Source: Myxococcus virescens (lineage in GTDB: Bacteria > Myxococcota > Myxococcia > Myxococcales > Myxococcaceae). Taken from it: a DNA stretch of 64,000 nt. The stretch is from positions 434,021 through 498,020 of the forward strand of contig NZ_FNAJ01000006.1 in NCBI RefSeq assembly GCF_900101905.1, given 5' to 3'. Under the pieces are notes generated by a model that had not been told where the DNA came from, ran no database searches, and saw only the letters and a program-made list of their open reading frames with translations. Every line of letters starts with the position of its first letter. Within the stretch, counting starts at the first letter, position 1. Position numbers and translations under genes: made by a program. This document shows positions 15,893 through 25,325 of this stretch, one piece after another.

Positions 15893-18808
15893 ATGAATGT
15901 GCCCGGAAAAAACGTGGGAGCCGCGGTGGACCGCATGTCGCGGGCCCTGGAGCGGCTGTCCGCAGCACCGCCGGTGGTGGCGGTGCTGGAGGAATTGCTT
16001 TGCCAGGCGTCCGCCACGCTGGGGGCTTCAGGTGCCTTCCTGTGCTGGTGGGGCGGGACGGGCGACTTGAGCACGCTCACCACGCACGGCGTGGACGCGG
16101 AGGCGGCCACCCTCTGCGCGCAGCGGCTGCTGGCCCAGGCGCCGGGGCCGGGTGAGCCGCGCCTGCCCCGGGTGGTGGAGGACGTGTCGCGAGACGCGCT
16201 GCTGGCCTCCGAGCCGGATGCCCTGCTGCGCCTGGGGGCCACGGCCTTGCTGTCCCAGCCGCTCTTCTTCGCCTCCGGCCTGGGCGCCGCCGGTGTGCTG
16301 GGCGTGCTCTTCCGCGAGGCGTGGCGGCCACGGGAGGAGGACCTGCGGCGCTTCGGCCTCTCGGTGAAGCTGGCGGCGCTGGCGCTGGAGCGCGAGCGCA
16401 TGGCGGAGACGCTGCGCCAGTCCGTGCTGTCCGCGCGAGCGGAGGTGGAGGAGTCGGAGGTGCTGCGGCTGCGCCGCTTCCAGGCGGTGACGGAGGCCTT
16501 GGGTGGCGCGCTGTCCTCGGACGAGGTGGCGCGCGTGGTGCTGGAGCAGGGGCTCCCCGCGGTGGGCGCGGGCGTGGGCCTGGTGCACCTGGTGGAGCCG
16601 GACGGGACGCTGGCGTTGAAGGCCGGGCTGGGGGTGTCCCACGCGCAGCGGGAGGCGCTCCGGGTGCCGCCCTGGCGAAGCGGTGGTGTGCCGGGGCACG
16701 GCGCGGGGGCACCCGTGCGGCTGGAGACGCCCGCCGCTGCGCGAGACGGGGTGTCCGTGCAGGGGGCGCCGGTGTGGCTGGAGACGCCCGCCGAGGTGCG
16801 GGACGTGGTGCCCACGTTGGGGGCACTGCGCGCGCTGGTGCTGCTGCCCTTGCAGGTGGAAGGGCATGCCTTTGGCACGTTGTGCCTCGGCTTCTCGGAG
16901 GCGCGGCGCTTCTCGGTGCTGGAGCGGGCGTCCATCACCGGCCTGGGGCACGCGTGTGGCCAGGCGCTGGAGCGCGCGCGGCTGTACGCGCGGGAGCGCA
17001 CCGCGCGGCTTCAGGCGGAGGCGGCGGGACAGCGCTTGCGGCTCCTGGCGGACGCGAGCGCGCTCGTGTCGGCGTCGCTGGACTGGGAGGAGACGGTGGC
17101 GGGCGTGGCGCGGCTGGCGCTGGGGCACTTCGCGGATGGCTGCGCGGTGGATTCGTACGAGGACGGCGTGGTGCGGCGGCTGGCCGTGCTCTATGAGAAT
17201 CCGCAATCGGCGCCGCGCGGGTTGGAGCTCCTGCGCTTCGCTCCGCAGGAAGGCAGCCCCACGTTGCTGGCGGAGGTGCTCGCCTCGGGGCGTCCGTGGA
17301 TGATGGCGCGCCCCACCGCGGAGCCCGGGGACACCCGTACGGCGGCGGCGCGGCTGTACGCGGCCGCGCGCGAGCTGGGCGTGGGCTCGCTCATCCTGAC
17401 GCCGCTGGTGGCGCGGCAGCGCACGCTGGGGGTGCTCACCTTCATGCGGAGCGAGACATCCGCGCCCTTCGACATCCCGGACCTGTCCCTGGCCGAGGAG
17501 CTGGCGGGGCGCGCGGCGCTGGCCATCGACAACGCGGACCTGTTCCGCAAGGCGCGCGCGGCGGAGGAGGAGAGCCGGCGCGGGGCGGCGCGGCTCCACG
17601 TCCTGGTGCAGGTCAGCCACCTCATCGCGGAGGCGGGGTTGGACCTGTCCATGGTGCTGGAGGTGCTGGTGCGCAAGGTGTCGGAGGCGCTCGGTGACGC
17701 GTGCGTGCTCCAACTGCTCTCCGAGGACACGACGCGCTTGGAGCTGGTGACGGTGCACCATCCCAACGCGGAGGCCCGCGCGGTGCTGGACGCATCCATG
17801 CGGCGCTGCCCGGGGCGGGTGGGAGAAGGGCTGTCGGGCCGGGTGGCGGCGACGGGGAAGCCGCTCTTCGTCCCGCGCCTTCAGGCCGAAGACCTGCGCG
17901 ATGAGCGCGTGCCGGAGGGCATGCCCTTCCTCCAGCACTACGGGCCCCACAGCGTCATCGTCGTCCCGCTGGGCGTGCGCGGCCGGGTGCTGGGCACGCT
18001 GGGGGTGATGCGCGAGGCGCAGGGCCGCGAGTATTCGGTGGAGGAGCGCGCGCTGCTGGAGAGCCTGGCGGCGCGCGCGGCGTTGGCCATTGAAGACGCG
18101 CGGCGATACGGCGCGGCCACGCAGGCGGTGAAGGCGCGGGACGAGCTGCTGTCGGTGGCGGGGCACGAGCTGAAGTCGCCGCTGAACGCGCTCCAGCTCC
18201 AGATTCACCTGCTGGCGCGCATGGCCCGCGAGGCCATGGCCGTGGACGGGCTGGCGGAGCGCGCGGAGCGGGCGGCGAAGGCGGGCCAGCGGCTGGGGCT
18301 GCTCATCGATGACCTGCTGGATGTCTCGCGCCTCAGCTCGGGGCGGCTGGGGCTGAAGCGTGAAGAGGTGGACCTGGCGGCGCTGACGCGCGAGCTGGTG
18401 GGCCGCATGTCCGAGGAGCTGGCGCTGGCGGGCAACGAGGTGCGGCTGCTGCTGGACAGGCCGGTGTCGGGGCACTGGGACCGGCTGCGGCTGGAGCAGG
18501 TGCTGGTGAACCTGCTCACCAACGCGGCGAAGTACGGCGCGGGCCGGCCGGTGACGGTGGAGGTGGAGGCCGTGGGCCCGGTGGCGCGGCTGTCCGTGCG
18601 CGACGAGGGCATCGGCGTGTCGCCGGAGGAGCAGGAGCGCATCTTCGAGCAGTTCGAGCGCTCCGCGTCGGTGCAGCACTTCAAGGGACTGGGCCTGGGC
18701 CTGTGGATTACCAAGCGCATCGTCGAGGCCCACGGCGGCAGCATCCGTCTGGCGAGCGAGCCGGGCAAGGGCTCCACCTTCACCGTGGAGCTGCCCTTGC
18801 CGGCTTGA
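15893..18808 (+). CDS. Multi-GAF sensor histidine kinase
   Basis: The 971-residue soluble kinase has four consecutive GAF-like sensor domains (about 15-170, 195-375, 390-560 and 570-735) and a dimerisation/phosphoacceptor domain with H-box AGHELKSPLNAL (His near 758). The ATPase domain has the N box NLLTNAAKYG, G1 DEGIGVSPEEQ, F box IFEQFERS and G2 GLGLGLWITKRIVEAHGGS. It has no transmembrane segment and no receiver. The second GAF carries a short internal near-repeat (PVRLETPAAARD / PVWLETPAEVRD). The start at 15893 follows GGGGGAG, and an upstream in-frame ATG at 15866 is possible. No response-regulator partner is adjacent, so it is an orphan kinase, as is common in myxobacteria. Confidence 0.9.
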   Translation: MNVPGKNVGAAVDRMSRALERLSAAPPVVAVLEELLCQASATLGASGAFLCWWGGTGDLSTLTTHGVDAEAATLCAQRLLAQAPGPGEPRLPRVVEDVSRDALLASEPDALLRLGATALLSQPLFFASGLGAAGVLGVLFREAWRPREEDLRRFGLSVKLAALALERERMAETLRQSVLSARAEVEESEVLRLRRFQAVTEALGGALSSDEVARVVLEQGLPAVGAGVGLVHLVEPDGTLALKAGLGVSHAQREALRVPPWRSGGVPGHGAGAPVRLETPAAARDGVSVQGAPVWLETPAEVRDVVPTLGALRALVLLPLQVEGHAFGTLCLGFSEARRFSVLERASITGLGHACGQALERARLYARERTARLQAEAAGQRLRLLADASALVSASLDWEETVAGVARLALGHFADGCAVDSYEDGVVRRLAVLYENPQSAPRGLELLRFAPQEGSPTLLAEVLASGRPWMMARPTAEPGDTRTAAARLYAAARELGVGSLILTPLVARQRTLGVLTFMRSETSAPFDIPDLSLAEELAGRAALAIDNADLFRKARAAEEESRRGAARLHVLVQVSHLIAEAGLDLSMVLEVLVRKVSEALGDACVLQLLSEDTTRLELVTVHHPNAEARAVLDASMRRCPGRVGEGLSGRVAATGKPLFVPRLQAEDLRDERVPEGMPFLQHYGPHSVIVVPLGVRGRVLGTLGVMREAQGREYSVEERALLESLAARAALAIEDARRYGAATQAVKARDELLSVAGHELKSPLNALQLQIHLLARMAREAMAVDGLAERAERAAKAGQRLGLLIDDLLDVSRLSSGRLGLKREEVDLAALTRELVGRMSEELALAGNEVRLLLDRPVSGHWDRLRLEQVLVNLLTNAAKYGAGRPVTVEVEAVGPVARLSVRDEGIGVSPEEQERIFEQFERSASVQHFKGLGLGLWITKRIVEAHGGSIRLASEPGKGSTFTVELPLPA

Positions 18809-18849
18809 GCGCCTGGACAGCTCGCACTCGCTGCGCTCTGGTGACGCGG

Positions 18850-19863
18850 ATGATGAAGACGCGCGCACTCCACCGCCGGGCCTTGCTCGCCGCCGCCGTG
18901 CTGGCCGTGGCCGCCCCGGGCTGCCGGCACGCGCCCCCGCTCGACCCAGGGCTGGACGCGGATGGCGACGGCGTCCTCAATGGGGAGGATGCCTGCCCCA
19001 CCGTGCGCGGGCTCGCGCGGCTCCAGGGCTGCCCCGCGAAGGACACGGACGGCGACGGCGTGGAGGACGCGCTGGACAAGTGCCCGCGTCACGCCGGGCC
19101 CGCGTCGCGGGACGGCTGCCCCATCCGCGACTCGGACGAGGACGGCGTGGAGGACGCGAAGGACGCCTGCCCGCGGGTGTTCGGCCCGCTGGAGCGGCAG
19201 GGCTGCCCCGTCGACGACCCGGACCGCGACGGGGTGGAGGGCGCGGCGGACAAGTGCCCGGACGAGCCCGGGCCCGCCTCGCGCGAGGGGTGCCCCATCC
19301 GCGACGCGGACGGGGATGGCGTGCCGGATGAAGAGGACGCCTGTCCCGACGAGGAGGGACTGCCCTCGCTGCGCGGCTGCCCGGAGCGGGACGTGGATGG
19401 CGACGGCGTGGCGGACCACCGGGACAATTGTCCGCGAGAGCGGGGCGTGGCGGACAACCAGGGTTGCCCGGCGGCGCGCAAGCAGCGCGTCGTCATCCGC
19501 CCGGACCGGCTGGAGCTGTTGGAGCGCATCACCTTCGCGCCCGGCACCGCCGCCCTCCAGCCGCGCGTCCAGCCGGTGCTCGACAACGTGGCCGAAGTCC
19601 TGCTGGTGCACCCGCGGCTGGGTGTCATCGCCATCGAAGGCCACACGGACAACCGCGGGGACCCGGACGCGCAGCGGGAGGTGACGCTGGCGCGCGCGGA
19701 GGCGGTGCGGGACTACCTGGTGGAGCGAGGTGTCCCGCTGGAGCGGCTGGAGGCGTGGGGATTCGGCCCGGACAAGCCCGTCGAGTCGAATGAGACTGCC
19801 CAGGGACGCGAGGCCAACCGCCGTCTGGACCTCCGGGTGGTGGCGCCGCGCGGGCGGCCGTAG
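18850..19863 (+). CDS. OmpA-family lipoprotein with thrombospondin type 3 repeats
   Basis: This 337-residue protein begins with a signal peptide ending VAAPGC (lipidated Cys near 26). Residues about 32-205 hold six to seven Asp-rich TSP3-like repeats of the form DxDGDGVxDxxDxCP, which bind calcium and give a stiff stalk. Residues about 215-337 are an OmpA/MotB peptidoglycan-binding domain ([47 protein letters not shown] in parts, NRRLDLRVV). It likely tethers the outer membrane to peptidoglycan. It follows the histidine kinase gene by 41 bp on the same strand and precedes the cyclase gene by 47 bp, so they may share a transcript. Confidence 0.9.
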   Translation: MMKTRALHRRALLAAAVLAVAAPGCRHAPPLDPGLDADGDGVLNGEDACPTVRGLARLQGCPAKDTDGDGVEDALDKCPRHAGPASRDGCPIRDSDEDGVEDAKDACPRVFGPLERQGCPVDDPDRDGVEGAADKCPDEPGPASREGCPIRDADGDGVPDEEDACPDEEGLPSLRGCPERDVDGDGVADHRDNCPRERGVADNQGCPAARKQRVVIRPDRLELLERITFAPGTAALQPRVQPVLDNVAEVLLVHPRLGVIAIEGHTDNRGDPDAQREVTLARAEAVRDYLVERGVPLERLEAWGFGPDKPVESNETAQGREANRRLDLRVVAPRGRP

Positions 19864-19910
19864 GTCCCGGACTCCCCGTGGGTGGGGGGTGTGAGGTACA
19901 CTCACCCACC

Positions 19911-21371
19911 ATGAGTGCTTCCAGCCCCCTGTTTGGTGATTTGCTGCTCAAGTTGGGGATTGTCTCGCCCGGCCAGGTGCAGGAGGCGCTCGCCCTCCAG
20001 GCCCTCACCGGGCAGCGCGTGGGGGAAGCCCTCATCTCCCTGGGCTACGTCACGCGGGAGCAGATTCAGGACGCGCTGGGAGAGGCGCTCGGGCTTCATC
20101 AGGACAAGAGCCCCCTGCAGCCCGCGCTGGGCGAGCTGCTGGTGGGGCTCAAGTACGTGACGCTGGCGCAGCTCGACGAGGCGCTCGCGCGCCAGCGCCG
20201 CGACGGCCGCAAGCTGGGCGAAATCCTGGTGGAGCTGGGCCACTGCACCTACAAGCAAATCTACGAGGCGCTGGGGCTGCAGAACCGCATCGCCGGGCGG
20301 CAGGATTTGCCGCGCCCCTCCTCTGATGGCCGTCGCCGCGTGGTGGTGGTGGACGACAGCCCGCTGGCCTGCGCCTTCGTGCAGGAGGGCCTGGTGGCGT
20401 TGGGTTACGAAGTTCTCTGCTTCCAGGACCCGTTCGAGGCCCTGGAGAGCATGGGCCGTCTCCAGCCCGTCATCGTCCTCAGTGATTTGGAGATGCCCGG
20501 CCTGGACGGCGTGGAGCTGTGCCGCCGCCTGAAGGAAGGCCCCAGCCACGCGGTGCCCGCCATCATCCTCACCGCCAACGACGTGGAGGCCGAGCGCGTG
20601 CGCGGCCTGCGCGCCGGCGCGGATGACTACGTCAACAAGTCCGCGTCCATGGACGAGCTGGCCGCGCGCATCGAAAGCGTGGTGCGCCGCACCGGCGAAA
20701 CGGAGCGCATGCGCAAGCTGTTCGCGCGCTACACGTCCGACGCGGTGGTGGAGGAAATCCTCAAGAGCGCGGACGCGGTGGTGCTCACCGGCGAGAAGCG
20801 CGAGGTGACGTTGCTGTTCGCGGACATCCGCAACTTCACCGGCCTGGCGGAGAGCCTGCCTCCGGAGCAGGTGGTGGGGGTGCTCAACCAGGTGCTCGGG
20901 CGGATGTCGGACGCGGTGCTCACCTGCGGCGGCACGCTGGACAAGTTCCTGGGTGACGGGCTGATGGCCGTCTTCGGCGCGCCGGTGGCCCGTCCGGATG
21001 ACGCGCTGCGTGCGCTCCAGTCCGCGAAGATGATGATGGATGCGCTGACGGACCTGCGCATCGAGGCGGAGGCGGAGTGGGCGGCGGGCGGGCGCGAGGG
21101 CCAGCCGCTGGTGCTGGAGCTGGGCATCGGAATCAACTCGGGCGTGGTGGTGGCGGGCAACATCGGCAGCACGGTGCGCGCCGAGTACACCTGCATTGGT
21201 GACGCGGTGAACGTGGCCGCGCGGCTGTGCGCGCTGGCGGGCCCGGGGGAAATCCTGGTGGGGGAGCGCACCCGCGAGCTGGTGGATGCCAACGAGACGG
21301 CCTTCGAGGACCTGCCTCCCGTGCGGCTGAAGGGCAAGCAGCAGCCCGTTCCACTGTTCCGCGCCCTGTAA
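19911..21371 (+). CDS. Response-regulator class III adenylate cyclase with N-terminal MshEN-like repeats
   Basis: The protein has 486 residues in three parts. Residues 1-130 contain two copies of a GspE/MshE N-terminal-like unit ([20 protein letters not shown] and [19 protein letters not shown]), a fold that in some proteins binds c-di-GMP. Residues about 142-262 are a receiver with D148, D149 and phosphoacceptor D192 (LSDLEMPG). Residues about 270-486 are a class III cyclase: metal Asp D305 (FADIRNFT), adenine-selecting K345 and D431, metal D349, and N434/R438 ([10 protein letters not shown]). All catalytic positions are present, so cAMP synthesis gated by phosphorylation is expected. The neighbouring histidine kinase is a plausible, unproven partner. 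Confidence 0.9.
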   Translation: MSASSPLFGDLLLKLGIVSPGQVQEALALQALTGQRVGEALISLGYVTREQIQDALGEALGLHQDKSPLQPALGELLVGLKYVTLAQLDEALARQRRDGRKLGEILVELGHCTYKQIYEALGLQNRIAGRQDLPRPSSDGRRRVVVVDDSPLACAFVQEGLVALGYEVLCFQDPFEALESMGRLQPVIVLSDLEMPGLDGVELCRRLKEGPSHAVPAIILTANDVEAERVRGLRAGADDYVNKSASMDELAARIESVVRRTGETERMRKLFARYTSDAVVEEILKSADAVVLTGEKREVTLLFADIRNFTGLAESLPPEQVVGVLNQVLGRMSDAVLTCGGTLDKFLGDGLMAVFGAPVARPDDALRALQSAKMMMDALTDLRIEAEAEWAAGGREGQPLVLELGIGINSGVVVAGNIGSTVRAEYTCIGDAVNVAARLCALAGPGEILVGERTRELVDANETAFEDLPPVRLKGKQQPVPLFRAL

Positions 21372-21424
21372 GAGGTGAAGTCCACGCGCGCCTCGCGACC
21401 GGAAAGCGGCTATAGGAAGGGGTC

Positions 21425-21847
21425 ATGAACGCCTCGTCTGACGAGCCCCCTCCGTCCCGCCGCTCCCCCGTGTTGTTCGTGGGGCTCGTCTTCGGACTCG
21501 GGTTGGTGGTCGCCGTCCTGGTGGGCGCGCTGAGCGGCTCCAAGGCCGTGCACGCCGACCGAATCCATCAGGACCTCGCCCTGCTGGAGGAGGCCCTGGG
21601 CCGCTACCGCGCGGACAAGGGCACCCTGCCGGAAGACGCGGACGTGGAGGAACTGCTGGTGCCCGCGTACCTGCCCTCCGTGCCGTTGGACCCGTGGGGC
21701 CGGCCGTACCGCTACACGAGCAACGGCGAGGAGGTGTTCCTGTCCACCTTCGGCAAGAGCGGAGACCGGGGTGGCTCGGGCGAGGAGCAGGACCACACCA
21801 ACCACGACGGGCACGCCGTGCCCAAGGTTGCGCCCGAGCGCACGTGA
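21425..21847 (+). CDS. GspG-like C-terminal domain on a membrane anchor (no prepilin site)
   Basis: This 140-residue protein has one N-terminal membrane helix (VLFVGLVFGLGLVVAVLVGA, about 16-36). A domain matching the major pseudopilin GspG C-terminus follows: DLALLEEALGRYRADKGTLP, VPLDPWGRPYRYTS and FLSTFGKSGDRGGSGEEQDHTN in pieces, the calcium-binding loop of type II secretion pseudopilins. The G-F-T-L-x-E prepilin peptidase site is absent. It is therefore not a normal pseudopilin, but an anchored domain of unknown role. The start at 21425 follows AGGAAGGGGTC. It lies 53 bp after the cyclase gene. Confidence 0.8.
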   Translation: MNASSDEPPPSRRSPVLFVGLVFGLGLVVAVLVGALSGSKAVHADRIHQDLALLEEALGRYRADKGTLPEDADVEELLVPAYLPSVPLDPWGRPYRYTSNGEEVFLSTFGKSGDRGGSGEEQDHTNHDGHAVPKVAPERT

Positions 21848-22015
21848 CGTGCGGGCGGGCAGGCGCTGGGGCGTGCCCAGGCCCCGCGAGCCCGCGAGTG
21901 CGGTGTGCGCCGGGCCCTGGAGCGAGCCAGCGTAGGGCGGGTGCCCGCTTCCTGGCGTCGCCATGGCCACTGTTTCCTTCACGGGGAAGGGTCTTCCCGA
22001 ACCTGGAGGGCAGCC

Positions 22016-23377
22016 ATGGCCATCGTGTGCGTCACCAACCTGTCCCCTGAGTCCCTCGCGGCTGCCCACGTGGCGGCGGCCGTGGCGGGGCGGCTGCAAG
22101 AGCCGCTGCTGCTCCTGGGCGTCGCGGAGGGCGACGCATTCCTCGACGACGGCACCGGCGCGCTGGCCCTCACCCAGCAGCGGTTGGAGGCGGAGGCCGC
22201 GCGGCTCGAAACGCTCGCGAGGGCGGTGCGCTACCGGCTGCAGGCGGGCACCTCCGCGGATGAAGTGCTCAGTGACGAGGAGTGTCGGCACGCGCGGTGG
22301 ATTGTGGTGGCCGCGTCCGGCTGGCGCACCCCGGCGTGGCGGCGGGCCACGGTGCCCGAACGCCTGTCTCGCTACGGCTGCGCGCCGGTGCTGGCCGTGC
22401 GCAGCGACACCGCGCTGACCGACTGGGCGCGGGGCCGCAGGCGGCTGTTGGTGCTGGTGGGCGTGGACCCCGGCTCCTCCACGACGGGCGCCGCGGTGTC
22501 CTTCCTGCGCGAGCTGCGCCGGGTGGGGCCGTGTGACGTGCTGGCCACCTACGTGTGCTCGCCCATGGATGAACGGGAACGGCTGGGCATCCACAGCCCC
22601 GTGCACGTGGAGCTGCTGGAGCCGGCGCTGCAGGGCATGGAGGCGCTGGACCCCATCGTGGAGCGCGTGCTGCAACGCGAGGTGCGCGAGCAGGTGGGGG
22701 ACCTGGTGGGCGAGGGCCGCGTGGAGGTGGTGCTGGAGCCCGGCTTCGGCCGTCCGGCGGACCACCTGATGCACGTGGCGCACACGCGCGGCGCGGACCT
22801 GATGGTGGTGGGCACGCACCAGCGCAGCGGGGTGAAGCGGCTGTGGCATGGCTCGGTGTCCGCGGGGGTGCTGCGGCACGCGGCGCAGTCCGTGGTGTGT
22901 GTGCCCCCCCTGGTGCAGGCCCGGCGCGCGGACCGCCCACCGCGAAGCGTGCTGGTGCCCGTGGACTTCTCCGAGGCCTGCACCAAGGCCATCTCCCATG
23001 CGCGCACGCTGGTGGGGCCCGGGGGCCGGGTGCACCTGCTGCACGTCCACCGCCGCAAGCTGGAGGACCGCGGCTTCGCGGACCACTACGGCGTGCTGCC
23101 CGAGCCCGCCAGGGACAGGGACCAGGTGCTCCAGCGGCTGTGGGAGCTGGTGCCGCGCGACGAAACCGCCCAGACGGTGCGCTGGAGCGTGGAGGGTGTG
23201 ACGGGCGAGGACGTGACGCTGGCCATCTGCCAGGCCACGGAGCGCGAAGGGGTGGACCTGGTGTGCGTGGGGACGTCCCTGGAGCCCTCGCGCCTGCGGG
23301 ACGCCCTGGAGGGCGAGGTGGCCCATGAGCTGGTGACGCGTTGCCGCCGGCCCGTCATGGTGGTGCCCTCCGCCTGA
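22016..23377 (+). CDS. Universal stress protein with multiple Usp domains
   Basis: This 453-residue cytoplasmic protein is built from Usp-like alpha/beta units. The N-terminal part (1-135) is a weak unit. The second (about 145-310) ends with the nucleotide-loop region LMVVGTHQRSGVKRLWHGSV followed by a run into CVPPLV. The third (about 315-453) starts RSVLVPVDFSEACTKAISHA and ends LVCVGTSLEPSRL...RRPVMVVPSA. Usp proteins bind ATP or act in stress survival. The specific stress is unknown. The ATG at 22016 follows GGAGGGCAGCC. Confidence 0.82.
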   Translation: MAIVCVTNLSPESLAAAHVAAAVAGRLQEPLLLLGVAEGDAFLDDGTGALALTQQRLEAEAARLETLARAVRYRLQAGTSADEVLSDEECRHARWIVVAASGWRTPAWRRATVPERLSRYGCAPVLAVRSDTALTDWARGRRRLLVLVGVDPGSSTTGAAVSFLRELRRVGPCDVLATYVCSPMDERERLGIHSPVHVELLEPALQGMEALDPIVERVLQREVREQVGDLVGEGRVEVVLEPGFGRPADHLMHVAHTRGADLMVVGTHQRSGVKRLWHGSVSAGVLRHAAQSVVCVPPLVQARRADRPPRSVLVPVDFSEACTKAISHARTLVGPGGRVHLLHVHRRKLEDRGFADHYGVLPEPARDRDQVLQRLWELVPRDETAQTVRWSVEGVTGEDVTLAICQATEREGVDLVCVGTSLEPSRLRDALEGEVAHELVTRCRRPVMVVPSA

Positions 23378-23513
23378 GGCAGGTGTTTCAGACGGGGGCT
23401 ACCTGTCATCACATGAAAGGACTGTCAGGTGGTGCCGGCTCCGACGTGCCCGGTAGGGCACGTCTGCATTAGAATCTAGAAATCACGCATTTCCAGACGC
23501 AGGGGGGCCGCCG

Positions 23514-24101
23514 GTGACACCGCAGGGTTATCGTGAAGTGGAGCTCGTCTGTAACCGTTCCTCGCTGCTCCTCCATGGCGGTACGGAAGAGGAGCGGCGC
23601 TGCTGGGCGCAGGAAGCCGCGCGCAACTTCAACGTGGAGCTGGTGGAGGTGCGGCAGGCGGCCGAGCTGCCGCAAGCGCTCCGGCATCCCAACGGGGTGG
23701 TGTTCATCCCGGACGTGGCGAAGCTGGGGCGGGACGCGCAGTTCGTCCTGCTGCAGTGCCTGCGGACGCAAGAGGAGCGGCCGAAGCTGGTGCTGGGCGT
23801 CTCTGGCTCGGCGGACGCGGCGCTGGCGCGCGGCACGCTGCGCGAGGACCTGCACTACCGTCTGCACAAGGCCCAGGTGGACCTGCAGAAGGACGGGCTG
23901 CGGGACGTGTTGAAGCGCCGCTGGGCGCAGCAGGCCGAACAGCTCGCGCTGAAGGCCGCCGCGGCCCGCGCCGCCGAGGAAGCGGCCCGCGAGGCGGCCA
24001 TGGCCCGGCGCCCGGGCACGGTGACGCGCATCGCTCCCAAGCAGAAGAAGGTGAGCGGAGGCGCTCGAGCGAAGGCCGTGTCCAGGAACGCCGCCCGCTG
24101 A
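23514..24101 (+). CDS. Degenerate sigma-54 activator (bEBP-like) AAA+ fragment protein
   Basis: This 195-residue protein starts at GTG 23514 behind CAGGGGGGCC. Residues about 55-125 resemble the central part of an NtrC-type AAA+ domain. NGVVFIPDVAKLGRDAQFVLLQCLRTQEER corresponds to the Walker B and following helix. VLGVSGSADAALARGTLREDLHYRLHKAQVDL corresponds to the sensor I and REDLYYRL region (quoted in pieces of the family pattern). The Walker A and GAFTGA loops and the DNA-binding domain are missing, so it cannot drive sigma-54 open-complex formation itself. The C-terminal tail is Ala/Glu/Arg then Lys-rich. It could bind other AAA+ subunits or be a relic. The residue positions are approximate. 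Confidence 0.6.
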   Translation: MTPQGYREVELVCNRSSLLLHGGTEEERRCWAQEAARNFNVELVEVRQAAELPQALRHPNGVVFIPDVAKLGRDAQFVLLQCLRTQEERPKLVLGVSGSADAALARGTLREDLHYRLHKAQVDLQKDGLRDVLKRRWAQQAEQLALKAAAARAAEEAAREAAMARRPGTVTRIAPKQKKVSGGARAKAVSRNAAR

Positions 24102-24110
24102 AGCCGTGCC

Positions 24111-24518
24111 TCAGTGCCGGTGCTTCTGCCCGCGCTTCGCCTTGGTGGCGGGGCGCGGTGTCTTCGCGGTGCCGCGCCTGGCGGCTGCGGCCTGGCCGGG
24201 CACGGACTTGCGGCCCACCTGATTGTTCGCGCCCGCCGCGGAGGCCGTCTTGATGGACGGTGACTTACGGCGCGCCGGGGCCTTCGCGGGCTTGCCACTC
24301 TCGATGACGCCGCGGGCCGCCTTGGCCGTGCGCCGCGTCCCCTCCGCCGCCGTCTTCACGCGGCCGCGGGCCGGGGCGCCCCGAATCTTGGACTGGAGGT
24401 TTGCCACTCCCCGGGCCGTCACCACCGCGGTGCCCAGGAGGACCCGCGCGCCGCGCGTGCCGGCCTGGACGGCCACCTCCTTCACCCTGTCCACCAGCCC
24501 CCGCTTGGAAATCGCCAT
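24111..24518 (-). CDS. Histone H1-like basic protein
   Basis: This 135-residue strongly basic protein has an N-terminal half (ISKRGLVDRVKEVAVQAG...) that forms amphipathic helices. The second half (about 65-135) is a Lys/Arg/Ala/Pro-rich tail (KAPARRKSPSIK, KTPRPATKAKRGQKHRH) like eukaryotic H1 and the H1-like tails seen in myxobacterial proteins such as CarD. A nucleic-acid-binding or nucleoid role is inferred. It is convergent with the bEBP-like gene (9-bp gap). The start at 24518 is chosen because upstream in-frame sequence lacks basic-tail composition. Confidence 0.7.
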   Translation of the reverse strand: MAISKRGLVDRVKEVAVQAGTRGARVLLGTAVVTARGVANLQSKIRGAPARGRVKTAAEGTRRTAKAARGVIESGKPAKAPARRKSPSIKTASAAGANNQVGRKSVPGQAAAARRGTAKTPRPATKAKRGQKHRH

Positions 24519-24707
24519 GGCGCGCCTCGTCTCCGTGACTGTCCTTCGCTGGCGCCAAAGGTAGTCACGGGCACACGGGCGTGAAGCCGTCCCCCTCCCT
24601 CTCCCGCATGCGGGTTCCGGCCATTCCAAGGTGGGCGGGAATGTGTGAAGTGGGGAAACTGGGCTAGAGTCCGGCGCACTGTCCCATTTCCTTCTCGGAG
24701 CAAGAGC

Positions 24708-25175
24708 ATGTCCCAGGAAAACACCGGAAAGCCGAAGCGCGGCCTGAAGCGACCCATCGAGGTCGTTCGCGCGGAGCTGCTCAAGGATCCGGAGACGAAG
24801 AAGATCGCCGAGGCCGTGAGCATGAAGCTCGAGGACTACGTGGAGCTGGTCCTCAAGTACGCTCAGGACAAGGACAAGGAGGCGGAGGTCGCCGTCATCT
24901 CCGACGAGGAGCTGCGCCGCAACGGCTTCAACCCCCTCTCCACCGAAGAGGCCGCCAACATCCTCATCAAGGGCATGAAGGGCGAGCTTCCCGGCTCACC
25001 CCCGGACTTCGAGGCCTCCAAGTTCACCCAGGACAAGGCCTCCACCGCCGGCAAGCCGTCCCTCACCTCGCCTCCCGTGGGCGGCGCTGCCCCCACCGGT
25101 CCGCAAGATCCTGCCGCCCACAAGGAGCTGATGGATCAGCTCAAGAAGGGCAGCAGCGGCGGTAACCGCCCGTAA
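24708..25175 (+). CDS. Hypothetical cytoplasmic protein
   Basis: This 155-residue protein is not recognised. It is highly charged (MSQENTGKPKRGLKRPIEVV..., LKYAQDKDKEAEVAVISDEE), helical in the first 110 residues, then Pro/Gly/Thr-rich and flexible (KPSLTSPPVGGAAPTG) with a basic/Gly end. It has no signal peptide or membrane helix. The start follows GGAGCAAGAGC. It is divergent from the H1-like gene, and the next gene (25326) follows after 150 bp. Confidence 0.7.
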   Translation: MSQENTGKPKRGLKRPIEVVRAELLKDPETKKIAEAVSMKLEDYVELVLKYAQDKDKEAEVAVISDEELRRNGFNPLSTEEAANILIKGMKGELPGSPPDFEASKFTQDKASTAGKPSLTSPPVGGAAPTGPQDPAAHKELMDQLKKGSSGGNRP

Positions 25176-25325
25176 TCCCTGAGACCACGGGCGGGGGCCG
25201 GTGGGGAAAATTCGACGAAAAAGGTGAGAGGAAACAATTCCCCACACGCACCGAGAATCCTCTCGAGTTTTCCTTCCGGTACAAATCTCCGCCTTCCAGG
25301 CATCTAGAATCCAAGGGGTACGATC
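25176..25325. promoter_or_regulatory. A/T-richer promoter region with a GAGAGG/CCTCTC inverted repeat
   Basis: The 150-bp gap upstream of the helical protein gene is A/T-richer than its surroundings (GGAAAATTCGACGAAAAAGG). It contains GAGAGG and, about 30 nt later, CCTCTC, which could pair. It probably carries a separate promoter for 25326. Confidence 0.3.

Noticed and set aside
16028-18868. Long minus-strand open frame opposite the GAF histidine kinase
   Set aside because: Arg/His/Gln-rich shadow frame with no domain. The plus-strand kinase carries every expected motif.
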